31,707 nucleotides of DNA from CAZCSY01 sp964501505 (GTDB lineage: Bacteria; Omnitrophota; Gorgyraeia; Velamenicoccales; Velamenicoccaceae): the NCBI GenBank assembly GCA_964501505.1, contig CAZCSY010000011.1, positions 1 through 31,707 of the forward strand. The letters are read 5' to 3'. The translations under genes were made by a program, and so were the position numbers. The notes beneath the pieces were generated by a model. That model was not told the origin of the DNA, did no database searches, and saw nothing but the letters and a program-made list of their open reading frames with translations. Numbering within the stretch: the stretch's first letter is position 1; each line of letters begins with the position of its first letter. Below, in pieces: positions 24,049-31,707 of the stretch.

Positions 24049-26836
24049 CGCAGACCTCCGAGAGGTTTCTGATCTTGAGGCGCATCTCTTCCAGGCGGGC
24101 CTTTTCCTTTGCCACGACCTCTTTGGGCGCGCGCTTCACGAACCCCTTGTTCTTCAAAAGCCCCTCCTTCTGACGGACCTGACCGCGCAGGACCGCGATG
24201 TCGCGGCCCAGGCGTTCCTTCTCCTTCTTGATATCGAGGAGTCCTTCCAGGAGCAATGCCCCCTTTAGTTTTGGAAGTGTCAGAAAAGTCACCGAGTTCG
24301 CAAGGGGCTTGCCCGGCTCTTCAAACCTCACCTCTCCGGCGCCGGCCAGACGTTGTAAGATCGGCACGGCCTCTTCAAGAGAACGCTGCCCGTCCTTGTC
24401 GGCGCACATCAAGACGACGTTGACCTTGGCCCCGGGCGAAACATTCAGGTCATGCCGGCGCTGCCTGATGCCCAGCACACAGGCGCAGATACCCTGCGTG
24501 CGGCGCACGCAGGACTTGTCTTCAAAGCGCTTTTCGGGCCGCGGCCAGGCCGACACCCCGATGGTATCGGGGTGTTCCCCGGGGAGCAGCGCCGTGAGCT
24601 CGTCGGTGATAAACGGCATGAAAGGGTGCAGCAGGAGGAGCGTCTTTTTTAAGACATGCAGCAGAACCTCTTGCGTCACGTTACGCTCCAGGCTGAGCTT
24701 GGCGATCTCGATGTACCAATCACAGAAGACCTTCCAGAAGAAATTCATCACGATGTTCAGGGCCTCGTTGAGCCGGAAGGCGTCGATGGCCCGCGAGGTC
24801 TTCTTGGCGGTCTCGTTGAGCTCGTGGAGGATCCAACGGTCAAACACGGACAGGTCTTTAAGGTCTATCGCGTCTCCCGTCACCCCCTCCTTGAGGTTCA
24901 TCAGGATGAACCGCGACGCGTTCCAGATCTTATTGGCGAAGTTGCGGCCCTGCTCAAAGCGATCCTGTGAAAGATAGATGTCCGAGCCGCTGGACGCGAT
25001 GAGGCTGAAACGCAGCGCGTCCGCGCCGTAGCGGTCGATGACCTCAAGGGGATCGATGCTGTTGCCCAAAGACTTGGACATCTTGCGGCCCTCGACGTCG
25101 CGTACGGTGCCGTGAATGTAGACGTCTGTGAAAGGCTTTTTGCCCATGAACTCAAAACCGGCCATGATCATACGCGCCACCCAGAAGAAGATGATCTCAG
25201 GCGCCGTGACCAGAACAGAGGTAGGATAAAAATACTCAAGGTCTTTCGATGCTGCGTCCGGACACGCCCCCGCCGCGGACGCGTCGCTAGACCGGGATAT
25301 CGGCGCCCCGGACATAAAGGATCCCCCGAAGGTCGCGAAGGGCCACAGCCACGACGAGAACCAGGTATCGAGGACGTCTTCGTCCTGTTTCAGGTCCGTA
25401 CAGCCACAGGCCGGACAGGCCTTGGGCGCCTCGCGCGCGACGATGACACCCCTGCGCGATTCCTCTCCAGCCGCCGACCTGATTATCTTTTTTGCGTCTT
25501 CGGACGGGACCTTTGCGCACACCGGACAGTACCACACCGGCAACCGGTGACCCCACCAGATCTGACGCGAGATGCACCAGTCCTTGATGTTCTCCATCCA
25601 GTTCAGGTAGACCTTGGTCCAGCGCCTGGGCGTGAACTTGATCTCGCCCTTTTTCACCGCCGTGATGGCGGGTTTTGACAGCGGTTTCATCTTGACGAAC
25701 CACTGTTTGGATAAATACGGCTCGATGACCGTGTGGCAACGGTAGCAGTGACCGACGGCGTGCTTATGGTCTTCGATCTTGACGAGGAGCTTGCGCTCGC
25801 GCAGGTCCTCGACGATCGCCTGGCGCGCCTCAAAACGGTCCATGCCCGCGTAATCTCCGGCGTGCGAATTCAGGACGCCGTCCGGGTGCATGATATTGAT
25901 GAACTCAAGACCGTGGTTCTTGCCCATGATGTAATCATTGGGGTCGTGCGCAGGCGTCACCTTCACCGCGCCGGTGCCAAAACTCTTATCCACGAGCGGA
26001 TCGGCGATGACCGCGATCTCTCTACCCAGAAGGGGCAGGATGAGGGTGGCACCGATTAGATGCCTGTAGCGCCTGTCCTTGGGATTGACGGCAACGGCCG
26101 TATCGCCCAGCATCGTCTCGGGCCGGGTCGTGGCCACGACGAGACCGTCGTCAAAAGAGAACGCACCCCCCGCCTTCCTGTCTTTGGCCGCCGCCTTCTT
26201 CTTCGGCCGCTCTTTCAAAGGATACTTGATGTAGTAGAGCCTGCCTTCCAGGTCATGGTGGGGCGCCTCTTCGTCGGAAAGCGCCGTCTGGCACCGCGGG
26301 CACCAATTGATGATGTAGTCCCCGCGGTAGACGAGCTTCTTTTCATAGAGACGGATGAAGACCTCTTTGACCGCGGCCGAGTAGCCGGCGTCCATGGTGA
26401 ACCGCTCTCGCGGCCAGTCGCAGCTGGCGCCCAGCCGCTTGAGCTGATGGATGATGGTCGAGCCGTACTCTTTCTTCCACTCCCAGACGCGCTCAAGGAA
26501 CTTCTCCCGGCCAAGATCATCGCGCTTCAGCCCTTCCTTGGCGAGCTGGCGCTCCACGACGTTCTGGGTGGCGATGCCGGCGTGGTCCGTCCCCGGCATC
26601 CAGAGGGCCTCCCTTGCCTGCATGCGCCTGGCCCGGATCAAAACGTCCTGGATGGTGTTGTTGAGGGCATGGCCCATGTGGAGGATGCCCGTGACATTCG
26701 GCGGAGGGATGACGATGCAATACGGCGCCCTGTCCTTATTAACCTGGGCGTGAAAGAGCGGCGTCGAGGCGTAGCGCTCGAACCACTTCTGCTCGACCTC
26801 CCTGGGATTGTATTGGGCTGGTATCTGCTTATCCAT
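24035..26836 (-). CDS. valS: Valyl-tRNA synthetase
   Basis: Class Ia synthetase that charges tRNA-Val and edits mis-activated threonine. The 933-residue protein shows NVTGILHMGHALNNT (HIGH-type motif at 53-56), TRPETMLGDTAVAV of the editing domain, DTWFSSWLWPFATFGG, and GRKMSKSLGNSID with KMSKS at 585-589. A C-terminal coiled coil (LLDIKKEKERLGRDIAVLRG) is the ValRS tRNA-binding arm. I prefer the ATG at 26836 (MDKQIPAQYN); a GTG at 26854 in the same frame lies inside a repeat, and neither has a strong ribosome site. Cys pairs CPVC and CPACGC suggest a zinc knuckle. An unusual ~28-residue Ser/Ala-rich insert follows FGG. Confidence 0.97.
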   Translation of the reverse strand: MDKQIPAQYNPREVEQKWFERYASTPLFHAQVNKDRAPYCIVIPPPNVTGILHMGHALNNTIQDVLIRARRMQAREALWMPGTDHAGIATQNVVERQLAKEGLKRDDLGREKFLERVWEWKKEYGSTIIHQLKRLGASCDWPRERFTMDAGYSAAVKEVFIRLYEKKLVYRGDYIINWCPRCQTALSDEEAPHHDLEGRLYYIKYPLKERPKKKAAAKDRKAGGAFSFDDGLVVATTRPETMLGDTAVAVNPKDRRYRHLIGATLILPLLGREIAVIADPLVDKSFGTGAVKVTPAHDPNDYIMGKNHGLEFINIMHPDGVLNSHAGDYAGMDRFEARQAIVEDLRERKLLVKIEDHKHAVGHCYRCHTVIEPYLSKQWFVKMKPLSKPAITAVKKGEIKFTPRRWTKVYLNWMENIKDWCISRQIWWGHRLPVWYCPVCAKVPSEDAKKIIRSAAGEESRRGVIVAREAPKACPACGCTDLKQDEDVLDTWFSSWLWPFATFGGSFMSGAPISRSSDASAAGACPDAASKDLEYFYPTSVLVTAPEIIFFWVARMIMAGFEFMGKKPFTDVYIHGTVRDVEGRKMSKSLGNSIDPLEVIDRYGADALRFSLIASSGSDIYLSQDRFEQGRNFANKIWNASRFILMNLKEGVTGDAIDLKDLSVFDRWILHELNETAKKTSRAIDAFRLNEALNIVMNFFWKVFCDWYIEIAKLSLERNVTQEVLLHVLKKTLLLLHPFMPFITDELTALLPGEHPDTIGVSAWPRPEKRFEDKSCVRRTQGICACVLGIRQRRHDLNVSPGAKVNVVLMCADKDGQRSLEEAVPILQRLAGAGEVRFEEPGKPLANSVTFLTLPKLKGALLLEGLLDIKKEKERLGRDIAVLRGQVRQKEGLLKNKGFVKRAPKEVVAKEKARLEEMRLKIRNLSEVCDGLG

Positions 26837-26844
26837 CCGCAATG

Positions 26845-26911
26845 TGACACTCACAGACCAGGTCTTTTAGTGTCATTTTTTGACACTCAGAGACCAGGTC
26901 TTAAGGTGTCA
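26845..26911. repeat. Tandem pair of 31-bp palindromes (family B) before valS
   Basis: Two adjacent units at 26845-26875 and 26881-26911 begin TGACACTCA and end GTGTCA. Each has an outer stem TGACACT/AGTGTCA (weaker in the second) and an inner stem AGACC-A-GGTCT. Five T separate them. They fill the cimA-valS spacer and reach the valS start region. The nested-stem design resembles REP-type extragenic palindromes. Confidence 0.85.
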
Positions 26912-26915
26912 GGGC

Positions 26916-28487
<1,572 letters not shown>

Positions 28488-28497
28488 CTGTGCCTCT

Positions 28498-28562
28498 CTA
28501 GGAGCCTGGCTCTTTGTTCCTCGAAAGTGGAACATAGGAGCCTGGCTCCTGTGTTCCACTTT
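28498..28562. repeat. Family-A palindrome, one full and one partial copy, between lysC and cimA
   Basis: A full unit with arms 28524-28542 and 28544-28562 reads AAAGTGGAACATAGGAGCC, T, then its complement with one change that still pairs as G-U in RNA. It is almost the same as the groEL terminator palindrome. A partial copy (TAGGAGCCTGGCTC then GTTCC) lies beside it at 28498-28520. The full copy reaches the lysC stop codon. Confidence 0.88.
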
Positions 28563-29773
28563 TAGCCCAGGCCGAACCGGGCGTGGATAGAACGAACCGC
28601 CCTTTCGGCGTTCTTCTTCTTGATGATGCAGGAGATGCTGATCTCCGACGTCGTGATCATGTCGATGTTGATCTTCTTGGCGGCCAACGCCTCGAACATC
28701 TTCGCGGCGACGCCCGTGTGGGCCTTCATGCCCACGCCCACGATGGAGACGCGGGCGATGTCCCTGTCCTCGATGACCTTGTGGGCGCGGATCTTGCCGG
28801 CGACCTTCTGCGTCACCGACTTGGCCTTGTGGAGCTCGCCCAGCGGCACGGTGAAGGAGACATCCGTGGTGCCTCGACGGCTGACGTTCTGAACGATCGT
28901 ATCCACGTTGATCTCCTGCCGCGATATCTCGCGGAAGATCTTGGCCGCGATGCCCGGCTGGTCCGGCACGTCGCAAATGGTCAGCTTCGCCTCCTTCTTG
29001 TTCAACGTCACCCCGCTGATCACAAAACCTTCCATCTTGTCCGCCTCCTTTAGTATCATCGTGCCCGGCGTCTCGAGGAAGCTCGAGCGCACATGGACGG
29101 GCATGTCAAATTTCTTGGCCACCTCGATGGAGCGCGCCTGCATCACCTGAGCGCCCAGGGAAGCCATCTCCAGCATCTCGTCGTACGTGATCTGTTTTAT
29201 CTTCCTTGCCGAGGGGGCGATGCGCGGGTCGGTCGTGTAGATCCCCTGGACGTCCGTATAGATCTCACACACGCGCGCCTTGAGGGCCACGGCGAGCGCC
29301 ACGGCCGTCAGGTCGGAACCGCCTCGGCCCAGGGTCGTGATATCGAGGTTCTCGTTGATCCCCTGGAAACCCGCCACGATGACGATGCGCCCTTCTTTGA
29401 GCACGCGCAGGATCCGCGCGGTATCGATGCCGACGATCTTCGCCTTGGTGTGCGAGGTGTCCGTCCGGATGCCGACCTGCCCACCCGTAAAAGAGATCGA
29501 CTTATACCCCAGCCTGTCGATCGCCATGGCCAGGAGCGCGCAGGAGATCTGTTCGCCCGTGGAAAGGAGCATGTCCATCTCCCGCGCCGGCGGCACGTCG
29601 GCAATCTGCTCGGCCAACTCGAGGAGCTCGTCGGTGGTGTCGCCCAAAGCCGAGACGACCACGACGAGTCGCCACCCTCTCCTGCGGTAAGCCGCCACGC
29701 GCTTCGCGACGGCCTTGATGCGTTCGACGTTCGCCACGGAACTGCCGCCAAATTTCTGAACGATAATCTTCAT
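28562..29773 (-). CDS. lysC: Aspartate kinase
   Basis: Phosphorylates aspartate, the committed step to lysine, threonine, methionine and diaminopimelate. The 403-residue protein has VQKFGGSSVANVERI at the start, STGEQISCALLAMAI, GFQGINENLDITTLGRGGSD, IYTDVQGIYTTDPRIAPSA, and two C-terminal ACT domains (KLTICDVPDQPGIAAKIF; VSIVGVGMKAHTGVAAKMF), the usual allosteric sites for lysine and threonine. The length fits the single-function alpha/beta-type enzyme. Its ATG overlaps the cstA stop as ATGA, so the two are translationally coupled. Adjacent apgM and cimA agree with an aspartate/branched-chain amino-acid operon. Confidence 0.97.
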   Translation of the reverse strand: MKIIVQKFGGSSVANVERIKAVAKRVAAYRRRGWRLVVVVSALGDTTDELLELAEQIADVPPAREMDMLLSTGEQISCALLAMAIDRLGYKSISFTGGQVGIRTDTSHTKAKIVGIDTARILRVLKEGRIVIVAGFQGINENLDITTLGRGGSDLTAVALAVALKARVCEIYTDVQGIYTTDPRIAPSARKIKQITYDEMLEMASLGAQVMQARSIEVAKKFDMPVHVRSSFLETPGTMILKEADKMEGFVISGVTLNKKEAKLTICDVPDQPGIAAKIFREISRQEINVDTIVQNVSRRGTTDVSFTVPLGELHKAKSVTQKVAGKIRAHKVIEDRDIARVSIVGVGMKAHTGVAAKMFEALAAKKINIDMITTSEISISCIIKKKNAERAVRSIHARFGLG

Positions 29774-31371
29774 GCCGTCGCCCTCTTGTTTTTTGCGAAA
29801 ACCAGACGCACCTCATTCACCATGACGAACGCCAGGACCAACAACGTCCCCGTGATCAGGGCCAATAAATAATTGCCTTCGCGGATATAGATCCGGGCCT
29901 GGACGAACAGCGCTGCCACCGTCGTCACAAACATGAAGAGCGCCGGTCCCAGCGTATAGCGGACGTTCTTGCCCCGGGCGAGGAACCAGCACGCCGCCAC
30001 GAAAAGGGCCAGGGCCGCCACCAACTGGTTCGAGGCGCCGAAGGCCGGCCACAGCTTGTTCCAGGCGCCGCTCAAGGCCAAGACGCCTGCGCAGACCACG
30101 GTCACGCCCGTCGCCACAAACCGGTTCTTCAGGCCCATCAGTTCCTCGGTGATGTACCTGCAGACGCGCGTCGCGGTGTCCAGCGTCGTCAGGATAAAAG
30201 CATTCAGGATGACAACGCCCAAAAACTTTCCATAAGGACCCAGAAATACCCGGGTCAGTCCGGCGTAGCCTTCTCCGTAGACGCATATCGGGCCGACGTC
30301 CTTCAATAAGAGACACAGACCCGTCTGCGAGCGGGAAATGCCGCTCACCACGGCTAGCACCGCGATCAAGGCGACGATGCCCTCAGCGACCATCCCGCCG
30401 TAGCCGATCCGACGGCCGTAGCGCTCATTGGCCAGCTGCTTTGAGGTCGTGCCGCTGGAGACGACCGCGTGAAAACCAGAAATAGCGCCGCAGGCGATCG
30501 TCACGAACATCATGGGCCAGAGATACCCCTGCGACGTATTCACGCTTATAAAAGCGGGCTGTGTCACGACCGGCCGCGTCACCAAGAGCCCCATGATACC
30601 CGCGGCCACGCCGATGATCAAAAGAAAGCTGCACAGGTAGTCGCGCGGCTGCAAGAGGATATTCACCGGCAACACCGAAGCCACGAAGGCATAGCCCAGC
30701 AGGATCAACGTCCACACCCGCACATCGGCCCATGCGCCGGGGACCGGAACATGAGGGGCAACCGCCATACACAATCCCAGGATCCCAAGCCCCAAAAGCG
30801 TGGCACCTCCCAGCCCTGCCCCTCGCCGATAAACCAGGAAGCCGACCAGAACGGCCGCCGGGATCAGACCCGCGGACGGCAGGATAATCTGGGGCTCTGT
30901 CACGAAGGTCTTGGCGCACAGGTGCGCGAAGACCGCGACGACCAGGATCAGGGCCAGCCACACGAAGACCGAAAAGATCCGGCGCGCGCGCTTTGAGACC
31001 GCGCTCGCTGCGACCTCAGGGATGGAATGGCCCTCCTCGCGGACGGAGATGATCAACGTCACGAAATCATGCACGCCGCCGAGCAGCACCGTCCCCACAA
31101 CAATCCAGACGAGAGCCGGCAACCACCCCCAATAGATGCAGCCGATGACCGGCCCGATGATGGGGCCGGCGCCCGCAATGGAGGAAAAATGGTGTCCAAA
31201 AAGCACCAGCCAGTTCTTTGCCGGAACGAAATCCACGCCGTCATATTTCTGGACGGCCGGGGTCGGACGCTTGACATCGATGGGAAAGAGCGCCGCGACG
31301 CGGGACGCATAAAAGCGGTAGCCCGCGGCAAAACAGACGATCGCCAATAGGAAGATCAAAAGCGCACTCAT
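29770..31371 (-). CDS. cstA: Carbon starvation protein CstA-family transporter
   Basis: A 533-residue inner-membrane protein with about 14-16 hydrophobic segments, from MSALLIFLLAIVCFAAGYRF at the N-terminus. The CstA hallmarks are GHHFSSIAGAGPIIGPVIG, VHDFVTLIISVREEGHSI, PVNILLQPRDYL, CGAISGFHAVVSSGTTSKQL and FGASNQLVAALAL. Family members take up pyruvate or peptides in E. coli; this one is shorter than CstA proper (~700 residues) and nearer to the ~500-residue form. It overlaps apgM upstream (ATGA) and lysC downstream (ATGA). Its place inside an amino-acid operon is unusual and suggests that imported pyruvate or peptides feed the pathway; that is inference. Confidence 0.93.
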   Translation of the reverse strand: MSALLIFLLAIVCFAAGYRFYASRVAALFPIDVKRPTPAVQKYDGVDFVPAKNWLVLFGHHFSSIAGAGPIIGPVIGCIYWGWLPALVWIVVGTVLLGGVHDFVTLIISVREEGHSIPEVAASAVSKRARRIFSVFVWLALILVVAVFAHLCAKTFVTEPQIILPSAGLIPAAVLVGFLVYRRGAGLGGATLLGLGILGLCMAVAPHVPVPGAWADVRVWTLILLGYAFVASVLPVNILLQPRDYLCSFLLIIGVAAGIMGLLVTRPVVTQPAFISVNTSQGYLWPMMFVTIACGAISGFHAVVSSGTTSKQLANERYGRRIGYGGMVAEGIVALIAVLAVVSGISRSQTGLCLLLKDVGPICVYGEGYAGLTRVFLGPYGKFLGVVILNAFILTTLDTATRVCRYITEELMGLKNRFVATGVTVVCAGVLALSGAWNKLWPAFGASNQLVAALALFVAACWFLARGKNVRYTLGPALFMFVTTVAALFVQARIYIREGNYLLALITGTLLVLAFVMVNEVRLVFAKNKRATA

Positions 31372-31706
31372 TTTAAAAACGCGACCATCAACTCGTGCCC
31401 CTTGAAGTGTGCAAGACTCTTGTGCCCCTCGGCCTCGGTAAGCACAGAAAAGCCGTTGTGCGCGATCCCCGGTCCTGCCATGACCGCGCAGACGTCCTCC
31501 GCAACGTGCTTACGCAGGAGGACCGGCGTGGCGTGATCGGGCAGGACCATCACGCGCAGATCCTTGTCCTGTTTGAGCCGTTCGACAAAGGGACCGACGA
31601 TCATCTTGTCGAAGCGCTCGATCGTCGTGATCTTCATGCGCAGGTCGCCGTTGTGGCCAGCCTCATCGGTCGCCTCCACAATGATAAAGACGAAGTCCAG
31701 GCGCTC
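31368..31706 (-). CDS. apgM: Cofactor-independent phosphoglycerate mutase (ApgM type), 3' end only
   Basis: The last ~112 codons of a gene that starts beyond the right edge. It reads ERLDFVFIIVEATDEAGHNG, then IERFDKMIVGPFVERL, then VMVLPDHATPVLLRKH, then PGIAHNGFSVLTEAEG, ending HELMVAFLK. The EATDEAGH and LPDHATP motifs supply metal ligands of the alkaline-phosphatase-like fold in ApgM. The enzyme interconverts 3- and 2-phosphoglycerate in glycolysis. Its stop overlaps the cstA start as ATGA. Proteins of this type often sit by homoserine/aspartate genes and some are misnamed homoserine kinase, so the exact substrate is not certain. Confidence 0.9.
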   Translation of the reverse strand, partial: ERLDFVFIIVEATDEAGHNGDLRMKITTIERFDKMIVGPFVERLKQDKDLRVMVLPDHATPVLLRKHVAEDVCAVMAGPGIAHNGFSVLTEAEGHKSLAHFKGHELMVAFLK

Positions 31707-31707
31707 C

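Noticed and set aside
28488..28976. Upstream extension of the cimA frame through lysC
   Set aside because: The extension is an out-of-frame reading of lysC; the ATG at 28487 with GAGAGG matches the family start.

Overview
The window comes from a GC-rich, Gram-negative-type bacterial chromosome. Lipoprotein, LapA-like, exported-chaperone and signal-peptide proteins point to two membranes. Almost every gene lies on the minus strand, so transcription runs from position 31707 towards 1. My best guess for the source is an uncultured lineage such as Candidatus Omnitrophota. I base this on the gene mix (GuaB3, citramalate synthase next to aspartate kinase and ApgM-type phosphoglycerate mutase) and on short palindromic repeats. 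This is inference and cannot be proven here.

Minus-strand order: (1) 31707-20830 is a housekeeping run: apgM (partial), cstA, lysC, cimA, valS, nadC, uvrB and a clipped GNAT gene. Several genes overlap by 4-14 bases. Two families of short palindromes interrupt it, at the lysC-cimA and cimA-valS junctions. (2) 20829-19319 holds an ICMT-like membrane methyltransferase, a decayed copy of a small exported protein, and the only plus-strand coding remnant, a piece of a membrane protein. (3) 19150-13565 is a probable ion-homeostasis operon: a CPA2 antiporter with CBS domains, an exported Hsp20, a small exported protein, a free PTS IIA protein, a PTS IIA-CBS fusion and an ArsB/NhaD-type transporter. 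(4) 13564-10279 is an accessory zone with a transposase relic, a hemerythrin-like protein, small exported or lipid-anchored proteins and long spacers. (5) 10278-1 returns to core genes: birA-coaX, the CIRCE-controlled groES-groEL operon, guaB3-guaA behind a near-consensus promoter, and the 5' 955 codons of dnaE.

How the genes work together: lysC feeds aspartate-family amino acids, and cimA makes the isoleucine precursor from pyruvate and acetyl-CoA. CstA may import pyruvate or peptides, and valS charges tRNA with the branched-chain product valine. nadC, birA and coaX serve NAD, biotin and CoA cofactor supply. GuaB3 and GuaA turn IMP into GMP. In the antiporter cluster, the two IIA proteins and the CBS domains suggest that ion transport responds to phosphotransfer and nucleotide state.

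I saw no tRNA, rRNA, CRISPR array, prophage or intact insertion sequence. The most interesting signals are the PTS-IIA/antiporter/exported-Hsp20 cluster, a start-codon-forced lysine/arginine-rich extension on GuaA, two REP-like palindrome families placed at operon junctions, a terminator-like hairpin in the groESL leader, and a pair of paralogous exported proteins of which one is decaying.
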